Below, piece by piece: positions 25,787 to 33,266 of a stretch of DNA of 64,000 nt. Made by a program: the position numbers and the translations under genes. Each line of letters opens with the position of its first letter. The stretch's first letter is position 1. Below the pieces are notes generated by a model that was not told where the DNA came from, ran no database searches, and saw only the letters and a program-made list of their open reading frames with translations. Source of the DNA: a virus; the IMG/VR virus record IMGVR_UViG_3300013102_000005, positions 29,778 to 93,777 of that record; one strand, written 5' to 3'.

Positions 25787-26208
25787 AGCGCCTGGCGCTC
25801 CAGCCGGCACATGCGCAGGGCTCCGGCCAGGTAGGCGGGCAGCTCGTGGATGCCCTCCAGCGCCCAGGTGGGCGTGCCGGCCAGCAGAACACCGGACACC
25901 TGCGGCAGCTTGAGATACCGATGTACCTGGCGCAGCGCCTGGGCCAGCGAGCCGTCTACCTTGACCTCGATCACCAGGCCGGACTCTTCCAGGAAGAAGT
26001 CGGCGCGGTTCTGCGCGTCCAGGATGTGCTCGTGCCGATAGGCGACCTGGTAGGTACTCAGCACGTCGGCGAGCCGCTCGTGGAGCTGCTGCTCACTGCC
26101 GTAGCGGTAGCGGTACTGAGTGAGAATCCGCGCGATCAGCAGCAGGGCGCCCGAAACATCCGGCTTCTGCTGCTCGACATCGCAGGCGGTAGGCAAAGGG
26201 AGAGGCAT
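25783..26208 (-). CDS. PD-(D/E)XK nuclease-like protein
   Basis: 141 residues. RADFFLEESGLVIEVKVDGS supplies the Asp and E-x-K core of the restriction-endonuclease-like fold, followed by a helix ALRQVHRYL. First gene of the long operon controlled by the promoter at 26270-26307. Could be a phage nuclease of the Vsr/GIY-independent small type or an immunity gene; the substrate is unknown. Confidence 0.6.
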   Translation of the reverse strand: MPLPLPTACDVEQQKPDVSGALLLIARILTQYRYRYGSEQQLHERLADVLSTYQVAYRHEHILDAQNRADFFLEESGLVIEVKVDGSLAQALRQVHRYLKLPQVSGVLLAGTPTWALEGIHELPAYLAGALRMCRLERQAL

Positions 26209-26254
26209 TGTAGGCACCCGAAAGACGAAGAAACTTCGGTAAAACGCCAGGGTT

Positions 26255-26307
26255 TGGCCGAAGTATTTTCGCATCAGGTGATACAGTTAACAATAGCAGA
26301 TGCTACA
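26255..26307 (-). promoter_or_regulatory. Regulated early promoter with two operators
   Basis: CGCATCAGGTGATACA (26270-26285) and AATAGCAGATGCTACA (26292-26307), centres 22 bp apart. On the minus strand TTGTTA and GAAAAT are 17 bp apart. The sequence is nearly identical to the 17.4-kb promoter, including the GAAAATACTTC segment, suggesting duplicated control elements. Confidence 0.65.
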
Positions 26308-26462
26308 ATTTTAGGGCTTCCTTTCCCATCCTGCTGGCCCGTGCGTCGGGATCCTGAACGGTCAGACGCCAGCAACGGCGGCCTATTGCGCGATCTACCC
26401 CCTACCCGCTACCCATGCACAGGGTGATAGCCGTTTGCTGCGCCTACGGGCCGCTCCGTTCG

Positions 26463-27389
26463 CTACAGGTTGCGCCGAGGGGCAGCGGCACCGGTGAATT
26501 TAGCCCGGTTGGCCTCCGCCTGCTTCATCGAACGCTCATACAGGGCATCCAGCTCGGCCGCGCTCACCAGATTGACCACGGTCTCCTGGCGCTCGTCGTA
26601 CAGGCGCAGAATCTTCATCAGGGTCTCACGGGCCCGTTCCTGGTTGTGCACCATCAGCTCCAGACCTTCCTTGGTGCGCTTCACGCCGGCATACAGTGCC
26701 TGAGCGGACGGAGACAGGTTGCGCGTGTCCTTGAACACCTCGCGCTCGATGCCTTCGCCGTAGCACTCCGGGCAGCTCTCGACCGGCTCCTTGCGTGGAT
26801 CGTAGCCCGTCCCGCCCTCGGGATCGGGTTCGGGCGGTAGGTCAGCGTCGCTGGCGTCAGGGTTGCGCTCCAGGGCCTTGCGCAGGTCCTCCTCCCACTT
26901 GCGCTGCCGGTTGCGCCACTCGCCTGGCTTGTACTGATACAGGTGATCCTCCCCGTAGCAGAAGCGGCAGCACTCCCGGCGCATCTCCATGAGTTCGTTC
27001 GGGTCAGCGAACGCAACGGCCACCAGCTGCTCTAGCACGCGCGTCTGGAGGTCTTCGCTCTTCTCGAACAGGACCTTGATGCGTAGCGCCATCAGCGCCC
27101 GGACCTTAGCGGAATTTAGCAGGCGATGCGCACTCGCACATGCCCCGCCGGTGCTCTGGACGTTGTAGACCGCCATGTAGGCCTTGGTCTGGTTGTAGGT
27201 CCGCAGGTACTCATCCACGAACTGGACGTGTTGCGGATCCATGCCAGAGACCAGCTCATCCTCAGCGGACAGCTTGGGATCGAGCACCACGGGAGCAGGC
27301 GCCTCCTCCTTGGCCGTAGCCTTGGATCGAGGAGGACGCTTGGGCTTGGCCTTGGGAGCTGGCTTATCCGCCTTGGGCTTGGGAGCCAT
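26463..27389 (-). CDS. terS: Terminase small subunit
   Basis: 308 residues from the ATG with AAGG upstream. After a Lys/Pro/Ala-rich tail (1-45), residues about 55-110 hold the Terminase_2-type DNA-binding region: QFVDEYLRTYNQTKAYMAVY then SAHRLLNSAKVRALMALRI. A four-Cys zinc site follows (CRFCYG, CPECYG), as in other large phage TerS proteins, and the C-terminus is helical for ring assembly. It would recognise the packaging site and recruit TerL. Its separation of about 22 kb from terL is unusual. Confidence 0.85.
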   Translation of the reverse strand: MAPKPKADKPAPKAKPKRPPRSKATAKEEAPAPVVLDPKLSAEDELVSGMDPQHVQFVDEYLRTYNQTKAYMAVYNVQSTGGACASAHRLLNSAKVRALMALRIKVLFEKSEDLQTRVLEQLVAVAFADPNELMEMRRECCRFCYGEDHLYQYKPGEWRNRQRKWEEDLRKALERNPDASDADLPPEPDPEGGTGYDPRKEPVESCPECYGEGIEREVFKDTRNLSPSAQALYAGVKRTKEGLELMVHNQERARETLMKILRLYDERQETVVNLVSAAELDALYERSMKQAEANRAKFTGAAAPRRNL

Positions 27390-27545
27390 AGGGAGAACCT
27401 TGCAGGAATGAGAGGAACACGACCACGGAGCGCCCTGCTGATCGAGCAATGGGAACCGTAGGCGATGCGGGGTATCGAGCCTTGCCGACTAGGGCAGGTA
27501 TGTGAGCACCAGGGTATGAGGTGCTACGGGACGAAGCGGAGGGGG

Positions 27546-27553
27546 CTTTCCGA
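27546..27553 (-). promoter_or_regulatory. Late-type upstream element upstream of terS
   Basis: CTTTCCGA on the plus strand (TCGGAAAG in the sense of transcription) lies 157 bp before terS, farther than the 65-67 bp seen for the copies near 52.7, 55.3 and 58.1 kb. If functional it would join terS to the late genes. Confidence 0.35.
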
Positions 27554-27578
27554 AAGGGATCGCCCTATAGGGGTGGTA

Positions 27579-28115
27579 TTACCGGTGACGCTTGGACAGG
27601 TAGGGATTGGGGAGGCGGTAGACGGCGCGCTCGACCAGGCCGGCCCAGAACAGGGTGGCGGCACTCAGGGACACGGAGAGGCTGTAGGCACCGGCCAGGG
27701 CGGCAGTGCAGGCCTCATGACCGGTTACCGCTGTCAGGCCGAAGTAGACCAGGGCGGCGCAAGCATACAGGGCGCGACGGGCCCAGCGCTTCCAGCGTAC
27801 CGACATGCCGAGGCGGTTGCGCAGCTCGATGACGTCGCCCTCCCGCATGGTCATGCGCATATTGCCGCCGGCGGTGACCTTCACGCCCTTGTAGAGGAAG
27901 GCAGTACCCTCCCGTAGCTGGATGTCCACAAGGGTGTGCGGCTGTACGGCCATATCGGCCCGGCGGGTGGTCAGCCAGGCGCGCAGGCGGTTGGGGCGAG
28001 GTGGCAGCTTGCGGCTCTCTTCGGCCTCACGGCAACCCAGGCACCAGATCAGGTGGCCACCGATCTCGTCGTAGCGGCACTCGCAGGTCTGGGGGATACG
28101 AGGCTCACACGTCAT
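27579..28115 (-). CDS. Membrane protein with N-terminal zinc-binding motif
   Basis: 178 residues. CECRYDEIGGHLIWCLGC near the N-terminus could bind zinc; two hydrophobic helices follow at about 118-135 and 140-160. CAGGTG precedes the ATG. A 17-codon open frame with its own GAGG site overlaps the start and might be a leader. Function unknown. Confidence 0.55.
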   Translation of the reverse strand: MTCEPRIPQTCECRYDEIGGHLIWCLGCREAEESRKLPPRPNRLRAWLTTRRADMAVQPHTLVDIQLREGTAFLYKGVKVTAGGNMRMTMREGDVIELRNRLGMSVRWKRWARRALYACAALVYFGLTAVTGHEACTAALAGAYSLSVSLSAATLFWAGLVERAVYRLPNPYLSKRHR

Positions 28116-28486
28116 ACGTCACCTGGGTGATGGGTGAAACCATGGAAGAAAAACGCATGCTGGACCTCGGTAACGGTTGAATGGGTCCCGGTTACTCCAT
28201 CCGGGGCGCTCTGGTAGCGGCTTCGAGGGCACGCTGTGCGCAGCAAGCGACTTGCGGTCGCGGCGCCCGATACCCTGGGCGCGTGGTGCAGGTGGCCGGT
28301 GCCGTCTCTCCGGCTTGTTGCTCGTCCCGCTATGGGAGCAACCCCAGGCGGCGGGTTTCAGTGCGCATCGGCCTGCGCATTCACCTGCATCGGTAGAACG
28401 TCCTGCCAGGGCTCACCAGGAAAAGGTGCGGGCCCTGGCAGGGCGCTCTCCCATGCAGCCCACACTGCCGTGGGTGCAATCGGGGG
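28116..28486. other. 371-bp intergenic region with strong inverted repeats
   Basis: No convincing gene. CCTGCCAGGG (28402-28411) pairs with CCCTGGCAGG (28433-28442), and an inner CACC/GGTG stem extends it. Shorter hairpins include a GTTGCTC/GAGCAAC stem near 28330 and a GCGAC/GTCGC stem near 28250. The position after the RpoA-CTD-like gene suggests a terminator plus a structured leader or a small RNA; none is proven. Confidence 0.4.
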
Positions 28487-28984
28487 TCAGGCGGCGGCCC
28501 GCGCCTCTTGTGCAAGCGGCTGGCAGAAGTTGCGAGCGACCTGATCCAGGTACTTGGCGCCCACCAGGCCGAGGGTCTCAAAGCCGGCCAGCTCCTCAAC
28601 GCTGAACTGCACCAAGGAGACGAGATCCACGACGCCGGCCGGATACAGCACCTGGCGATATTCGTAGGGCACCCGCATATCCAGCAGGGAGGGATTACCG
28701 AAATCCACCTCCGGGCCATCCGCCAGGCACAGGCCATGAGCACGAAGCAGGTTGTGGATGTGTGCAGCGCCCCGGTAGCGGATACCCGGAATGTCGATGA
28801 GCTCTTCCAGGCTGGTGCACTGGAGATCGACGACGGTGAGGATGTTGGCGCGAGCCAGGTCGCTCAGCTGCTTGGTGCAAAGACCCAGGGTGGCCAGGTC
28901 GAGCGCGGCGATCAGCGCCCGATCAAGATCGGCGACGACGATGGCGGCGGCCAGGGAGGTGGTGCTAACACTGTCTTGGGTCAT
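28487..28984 (-). CDS. Protein with two RpoA C-terminal-domain-like repeats
   Basis: 165 residues. Residues 28-87 (LDLATLGLCTKQLSDLARAN, then TVVDLQCTSLEELIDIPGI and HNLLRAHGL) follow the helix-hairpin-helix layout of the bacterial RNA polymerase alpha subunit CTD, which contacts UP elements and activators. A second copy is suggested at 111-155 (VVDLVSLVQFSVEEL, then LGLVGAKYLDQV). There is no alpha N-terminal domain. This suggests a protein that binds promoter DNA or activators in place of host alpha, or a generic helix-hairpin-helix DNA binder. The start ATG has a weak site. Similarity is judged by eye. Confidence 0.55.
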   Translation of the reverse strand: MTQDSVSTTSLAAAIVVADLDRALIAALDLATLGLCTKQLSDLARANILTVVDLQCTSLEELIDIPGIRYRGAAHIHNLLRAHGLCLADGPEVDFGNPSLLDMRVPYEYRQVLYPAGVVDLVSLVQFSVEELAGFETLGLVGAKYLDQVARNFCQPLAQEARAAA

Positions 28985-29078
28985 GGGTTCACGTCTTTGC
29001 GTGGCTGTATGGGGGAGGCACCTGAGCCAGGGGACTCTCCGATACAGCCCGACCGCCGCAGCGGCCAGGCATAGCGCA

Positions 29079-29498
29079 TCAGCGGCGAGCGGCGCGCGGC
29101 TTCTTGGGCTTGGTGTCGGGCACCTGGGCCGGATCGGTCTTGGCCACCGCCGGGCCGGCATCGGCCAGCAGGGTGTGGCGCGGCAGGCCCTCGGGGGTGA
29201 CAGCCATGTGACGGCACTTCACGACGGTCGCCGGGGATCTCTGGCCAGGAAGGTCTGCAACGTCGTAAACCACCAGCACCAGGTGATCACCCACCTCGGG
29301 CAGTACGCCGCCCACGAAGGTGTCCGCGATCTTGTCGTTCTCGACAGCGACGCCGTGAGGGATGTACTCGGGCTCGGGCTGGCGACTGAGCCAGGATTGC
29401 GCCAGCGCGTGGATGGCAGGCGCCGAGTTCGGGTCTTGCAGCGCGCCATTGAGGGCGTATTGCAGTTGCTGGGGCGTCATGTCTTGCGGCTGATTCAT
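29079..29498 (-). CDS. Hypothetical protein
   Basis: 139 residues. A Gln/Pro-rich helical N-terminus, a beta-like middle (VLPEVGDHLVLVVYDVADLP) and a Lys/Arg-rich tail (KPKKPRAARR) suggestive of nucleic acid binding. The chosen ATG has GAG upstream; an ATG 11 codons earlier is possible. Confidence 0.45.
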   Translation of the reverse strand: MNQPQDMTPQQLQYALNGALQDPNSAPAIHALAQSWLSRQPEPEYIPHGVAVENDKIADTFVGGVLPEVGDHLVLVVYDVADLPGQRSPATVVKCRHMAVTPEGLPRHTLLADAGPAVAKTDPAQVPDTKPKKPRAARR

Positions 29499-29973
29499 GT
29501 CGGTCTCACTGGTCTCGGGTTGCTGCTGCATGGCTGCATGGGTCAGGACGCCGGCGCCGGTCGCGCTGCGTACTCACCGATGCACCCTTGCGGGGTTCGG
29601 GCCGGTTGCCACTCCCGGCGATCACCCTCACCAGCGTCGCTGGCCAGGGCATCGGCTTCACCCTGTGCGGCCACTGCCAGCCAGGGAGGTCTTGGGCGAG
29701 GCGGTGGAGTTGAACCACCGAGTCGGGATGATGAGTCCCGTCTTGCACCGGCATGCCTCGCAGTGCTCATGCCCTCTTGACGCCCGTTGCCGGGGAGGAC
29801 TTACGACTGGGTCCCGCCATTGGGCCAGCCCACTCCGTTGGGCGACCCTGCCGAGGAGGTTGCCGGCAGGCGTATCAGCTGTGTGGGATGGTGGCCCTAC
29901 GCTCTCCACACCCACGTATCCAGGCTATCCCTCCGCGAGGGCCGCCCTGGCACGGTGTTTCCAATCCCTCAGC
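29499..29973. other. 475-bp intergenic region holding a tRNA-like element
   Basis: Besides the tRNA-like element at 29693-29761, the minus strand has a CCTGCCG/CGGCAGG stem and a GCCCA/TGGGC stem further upstream. Short open frames exist but none has convincing coding features; the 75-codon frame over the tRNA-like element is rejected. It probably carries structured RNA and the XRE gene terminator. Confidence 0.4.
29693..29761 (-). tRNA. tRNA-like element, anticodon CAT, reduced D-arm
   Basis: Read on the minus strand: a 7-bp acceptor stem GCGAGGC/GCCTCGC, an anticodon arm CGGGA-CTCATCA-TCCCG (anticodon CAT), a 4-base variable region, and a canonical T-arm GGTGG-TTCAACT-CCACC. CCA follows the acceptor strand directly. 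Only 14 bases separate the acceptor and anticodon stems, too few for a normal D-arm, and position 37 is C rather than a purine. It is therefore either a degenerate phage tRNA-Met or a tRNA mimic. Confidence 0.5.
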
Positions 29974-30717
29974 TCAAGCGAACAAGTCGCCGCTCGGGCT
30001 GCGTTCGGCCTGGGCCCGGTCGCGCAGGTCGGCGCGATCGGCGATCAGGTCGATGCTGATTTGCTTAACGTTCTGCGCGGTGGACTGGCGCATCCGGCGA
30101 TCAAACTCACCGTTGGCCACCTGGAACTCGCGCTCGATGATTTCGCAGTGCTTCAACTCGCCCGCGATACGGGCATCCGCACCGGTGATGACGTCTTCAA
30201 GGCCGCGCAGAGCCGCCTCCAGCGTTGCCGAGCCGCGCCACTCCTCCTCGTACTCGGGATTGAGCTGGGCCATGCGGCGATGGGCGTGCTTCACGTCCTT
30301 GAGCTTGATGGCGATACGCTGGAGGTCGGAGCGGTCCTGGTTCTGGCCCTGGAGGGCGACACCCACCTGCTGGGCCAGATACTCGTGGTAGCGGCTGGTG
30401 GACTCGGCGATGGTGTTGGCCACCAGCCTGACGCGAAAGCTCTGGTTGTTCTCGGCAGCGTCGGCCAGGGGGTCGTCGCTGGTGCCGGACAGGTAGTCCA
30501 GAGGTACTGCGAACAGCTCGGCCATGCCGATCATGTCCAGCAGCTTGGGCATGCGCTCACCGCTCTCCCAAAGACTGATCTGGGTAGCGTTTTCGTGTCC
30601 CAAGTGATGCGCAACTGCGTCCTGGCTCATGTCCGCCAATTTGCGGGCAGCGTAGATGCGGCAACCTATGATCTGGCGCAGCTTTGCGGCTCTTTCGGCA
30701 GCGGTCGGAATGGCCAT
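29974..30717 (-). CDS. XRE-family transcriptional regulator
   Basis: 247 residues. Residues about 10-75 form an XRE helix-turn-helix: GCRIYAARKLADMSQDAVAHHLG, then ATQISLWESGERMP. The C-terminal 150 residues are helical and probably mediate oligomerisation; there is no LexA-type autoprotease Ser/Lys motif. A repressor, possibly maintaining lysogeny. Its own promoter overlaps an operator of the genome-wide motif and is preceded by two different inverted repeats at 30787-30836, which could be its binding sites. Confidence 0.8.
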   Translation of the reverse strand: MAIPTAAERAAKLRQIIGCRIYAARKLADMSQDAVAHHLGHENATQISLWESGERMPKLLDMIGMAELFAVPLDYLSGTSDDPLADAAENNQSFRVRLVANTIAESTSRYHEYLAQQVGVALQGQNQDRSDLQRIAIKLKDVKHAHRRMAQLNPEYEEEWRGSATLEAALRGLEDVITGADARIAGELKHCEIIEREFQVANGEFDRRMRQSTAQNVKQISIDLIADRADLRDRAQAERSPSGDLFA

Positions 30718-30745
30718 GGACGACGTCTCTCATGGGGTGAATTTC

Positions 30746-30782
30746 TGTAGCAAATGATAGAAATATCACACCCTAACCGCAA
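30746..30782 (-). promoter_or_regulatory. Promoter of the XRE gene with overlapping operator
   Basis: On the minus strand -35 TTGCGG (30777-30782) and -10 TATCAT (30754-30759) are 17 bp apart. The palindrome site TGTAGCAAATGATAGA (30746-30761) covers the -10. This places the XRE gene under the same regulator as the early operons. Confidence 0.65.
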
Positions 30783-30786
30783 CGCA

Positions 30787-30836
30787 GTTCACGCTTTCCC
30801 TGTGAACTTATTCCCATTGACAGGATCGTTTCTGTC
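30787..30836. promoter_or_regulatory. Two inverted repeats upstream of the XRE gene
   Basis: GTTCAC-N9-GTGAAC (30787-30807) and GACAG-N8-CTGTC (30819-30836) lie upstream of the XRE promoter. They differ from the genome-wide motif, so they may be operators for the XRE protein itself or for a host regulator. Confidence 0.4.
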
Positions 30837-30839
30837 GAT

Positions 30840-31319
30840 CTAGGAAAACCGGATGATTTCGTCCACCTGCTGCTGTAGCCGCTGCTCGTCCAGCTGGTTG
30901 CGGTACACGTGCTTGAGGATGGCGTTGATGACGTCGGAGTAGATCGCCTGGGCCTGCTCTTCCTTGCAGTTGGCGTAGCTCAGGCTCGCGGCCTTGAGCC
31001 GCACCTTGCCGGTGATGTCATAGGTCGGCTCGTAGTGGCCGGCCATGATGATCAGGTCCTTGCGGAAGCGATCGATGCACGGCACCACCTGGCGGCCTCG
31101 GTACTCCATCGCGGCCAGGTTGTTCTCGCACCAGTGGTCATAGGCCACGCGGAACAGCACCATGGTTTTCTGGAGGAACTTGTAGTTGCGGACCTGCTTG
31201 ACCTCGCAACGCACGCCAGCGCCGACCTTGAGCCTTTGCAGCTGCTCGATGCCCTCCTCGGTGGCCGGCCGTAGCGACCCGTCCATGGTCTTGACGAGGA
31301 TGATCTCCAAGGCGCGCAC
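30840..31319 (-). CDS. NinB/DUF1367 family protein
   Basis: 159 residues, GTG start. KFLQKTMVLFRVAYDHWCEN and later FRKDLIIMAGHYEPTY match the DUF1367/NinB group, which in lambda supports recombination (Orf protein, an SSB-interacting mediator). SSB and RecT are encoded elsewhere in this element. The Shine-Dalgarno is weak. Confidence 0.65.
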   Translation of the reverse strand: MRALEIILVKTMDGSLRPATEEGIEQLQRLKVGAGVRCEVKQVRNYKFLQKTMVLFRVAYDHWCENNLAAMEYRGRQVVPCIDRFRKDLIIMAGHYEPTYDITGKVRLKAASLSYANCKEEQAQAIYSDVINAILKHVYRNQLDEQRLQQQVDEIIRFS

Positions 31320-31332
31320 TCCAGAGGGTGCG

Positions 31333-31611
31333 CTACTCCTCGGTGGCGTTGAGCCCCAGGATCTCGTGCACCCGTTGTTTCAGGGCTGGGAAGAGGTGCG
31401 GGGCGTCCCGGCGCTCGGCCTGCATGATGCGGCGGCGCTCCAGACGATCCGGCTGGGACATGATGAAAGCGGTCAGGTAGTCCACCCGGAGCGCCTTTCC
31501 GATTTCGCAGTAGCGCGCCGACGGCGCATGGCAGCAGCGTGCTGCGCTCATGATGTGAGCGAGGTAAGGCGCGTGGGCCGCTTCCACCGGATCAGTCTCG
31601 AGATCGGTCAC
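31333..31611 (-). CDS. Hypothetical protein
   Basis: 92 residues starting at GTG inside the stop of the DUF1064 gene (GTGA), with GAGGAAG upstream. Contains RCCHAPSARYCE and a helical C-terminus. Function unknown. Confidence 0.5.
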   Translation of the reverse strand: MTDLETDPVEAAHAPYLAHIMSAARCCHAPSARYCEIGKALRVDYLTAFIMSQPDRLERRRIMQAERRDAPHLFPALKQRVHEILGLNATEE

Positions 31612-32072
31612 GCGCGAACTTCCTCGATGTCGTAGCCACCGCCGTCCGCCGCCTTGCGCGGATAGACCAGGTAGAACGCAAATGGGTAGCGCTGCGCGGC
31701 CCATTGCATTTTGACCTTGGAGTCCTCCTGGGTGATGGCGCGGGCGCCCTTGGTGTCGTGCATTTCCAGCTGGCCATCGGCGAGCATGACGGCGAAGTCC
31801 ACCGTGAGGTGGCGATTGTTGGCGAGCTTGAACTTGATCGCCTCGAACGCCCACCAGAGGATCTCCCCCGCCTGCTTTCGCTGATCCAGGTACTGCGCGT
31901 AGGCCTCCTCGGTCTTGTTCATCACGCCAGCCGGCAGGCGCCCCTTGGCGAACAGCTTCGCCTTGGGGTCCTTGGCCTTGGCCGACGACGGTTGGCCGGC
32001 CGAGGGCGGCGACTGACGGCCCTGGGCCAGGCGCCGCTCGCGGTCGATGACATCCTGGGCCGTCATGCGCAT
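31608..32072 (-). CDS. DUF1064 family protein, predicted PD-(D/E)XK nuclease
   Basis: 154 residues. MNKTEEAYAQYLDQRKQAGE, then AFEAIKFKLANNRHLTVDF and LEMHDTKGA give the Glu/Asp/ExK-like core of DUF1064, a predicted restriction-endonuclease-fold family in phage recombination and replication clusters. Metal residues appear present (VDFAVML, MHDTKG). Start directly follows the stop of the Ser-rich gene. Confidence 0.75.
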   Translation of the reverse strand: MRMTAQDVIDRERRLAQGRQSPPSAGQPSSAKAKDPKAKLFAKGRLPAGVMNKTEEAYAQYLDQRKQAGEILWWAFEAIKFKLANNRHLTVDFAVMLADGQLEMHDTKGARAITQEDSKVKMQWAAQRYPFAFYLVYPRKAADGGGYDIEEVRA

Positions 32073-32074
32073 GG

Positions 32075-32515
32075 TCAGTCGTAGCTCGAGCTGGAGGAGC
32101 TGCTGGAGTCGCTGGAGCTGCTCGACCACGAGTCCGAGCCGCTGTAATGGCTATGACTGGAACTGGAGTGGTCGCTATGGCTCGGCGACTCACTACGCAC
32201 CGGCTCGCAGCGCACCGGCTCGGGATCGGCAAGCCGCTTGCGCGGTTCGTCGTCCAGGGCCGCCAGCTGATTCGCCTGATTGTAGGGCGACAGCGGATTG
32301 AGCGGATGCAGTGGGCTGGCCAGCCCCATCGAGTCCGCCGGCGCGCTTTGGCTTTCGAAGCGGACAGTGCCGGCCGGCGCAGACTGCTGGCGTACCTCGG
32401 CACGCTTGGCAGCCACCCCCGGCGGCACCTGGCGCGGCTCGGTCAGCGGAGGGGCGCCGGTGGCGCGCGCTACGGTCCGAGCCTTGCGGTTGCTCCACCA
32501 GGTGCGCAGGCCCAT
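32075..32515 (-). CDS. Protein with a serine-rich low-complexity tail
   Basis: 146 residues. The N-terminal 30 residues are basic; the last 40 are almost all Ser with scattered Asp, Tyr and His (for example SSSDSSSSSSSSYD). Upstream and downstream starts and stops overlap, so it is a real coding frame. The tail is likely disordered and may be a phosphorylation or protein-interaction region. Function unknown. Confidence 0.55.
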   Translation of the reverse strand: MGLRTWWSNRKARTVARATGAPPLTEPRQVPPGVAAKRAEVRQQSAPAGTVRFESQSAPADSMGLASPLHPLNPLSPYNQANQLAALDDEPRKRLADPEPVRCEPVRSESPSHSDHSSSSHSHYSGSDSWSSSSSDSSSSSSSSYD

Positions 32516-32979
32516 CAGTGCAGCCCCATGGCGCCAGTGGAGCCAAAGCCGCCCGCGCCACGCTCGGTCGCCGGCAGTTCGACGGGATCGACCTCGCCCA
32601 GAGTGGTCGGCAGGTAGCCCTGGAGCACGATCTGCGCGACCCGCTCGCCATGCTGGAGGGTAATCGGCTGATCCCCCAGGTTGATCAGCGCCACCTTGAT
32701 CTCGCCGGTGTAGTCCTGATCGATCAAGCCGGCGAGCACGTCCAACCCATGGCGGGTAGCCAGACCAGAACGCGGCCAGATGAAACCGGCGACGCCCAGA
32801 GGGAAGTGGATGGCGAAGCCAGTCGGCACCAGGGTGCGCTGGCCAGGCATGAGGGTGTGCTCACCGACCGCCGATAGGTCCAGACCGGCCGCGCCAGGGG
32901 TAGCATGCGACGGGCGCGGCAGGTTGTGCTCGCCGATGCGGACACAGGAGACGAGGTGACGGGTAGGCATGTCGATCAT
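32515..32979 (-). CDS. dut: dUTPase
   Basis: 154-residue trimeric deoxyuridine triphosphatase, which removes dUTP and supplies dUMP for dTTP synthesis. All five motifs are visible: AAGLDL (1), WPRSGLA (2), GLIDQDYTGEIKV (3), ERVAQIV (4) and the glycine-rich ERGAGGFGSTG (5). Length matches the family. AAGG precedes the chosen ATG. Confidence 0.95.
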   Translation of the reverse strand: MIDMPTRHLVSCVRIGEHNLPRPSHATPGAAGLDLSAVGEHTLMPGQRTLVPTGFAIHFPLGVAGFIWPRSGLATRHGLDVLAGLIDQDYTGEIKVALINLGDQPITLQHGERVAQIVLQGYLPTTLGEVDPVELPATERGAGGFGSTGAMGLH

Positions 32980-33266
32980 GCTGGCTTGACCTTGCGTGTG
33001 GCCCGGCTGGGCTGGAGGGTATAGGTCTGCCCTTGGTCGAGATCCCATGGGGTCTCGCTCTGGCAGTCCACACAGATTTTCAGGCGCAAGCTGGGCAGCT
33101 GAACCATGCACTTTCCGAAACAGCGCGGACAGACCTTGGTGGTCGGCAGGTCCGCGCCGGCAGGCGCGGCGGTCCGGTGACGCGCCTGGCGCCACCGATT
33201 GGATTTGGGCTTGCTCCAGACCCAGGCCAGCGCGACGCTCACGGCGAGCAGGATGATCTGTTTCAT
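32976..33266 (-). CDS. Small membrane-anchored zinc-ribbon protein
   Basis: 96 residues. An N-terminal hydrophobic helix (MKQIILLAVSVALAWVW) is followed by a basic stretch and CPRCFGKC then CVDC, a four-Cys zinc ribbon. Coupled to both neighbours. Probably sits on the inner membrane with the ribbon in the cytoplasm; function unknown. Confidence 0.55.
   Translation of the reverse strand: MKQIILLAVSVALAWVWSKPKSNRWRQARHRTAAPAGADLPTTKVCPRCFGKCMVQLPSLRLKICVDCQSETPWDLDQGQTYTLQPSRATRKVKPA

Noticed and set aside
28177-28605. Plus-strand frame in the 28.2-kb gap
   Set aside because: No ribosome site, biased toward Arg/Pro/Gly, and it overlaps the inverted repeat structure.
29543-29770. A 75-codon minus-strand frame over the tRNA-like element
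   Set aside because: Its sequence (for example LGGSTPPPRPRPP) is what translated tRNA arms give, and the paired stems explain the bases better.
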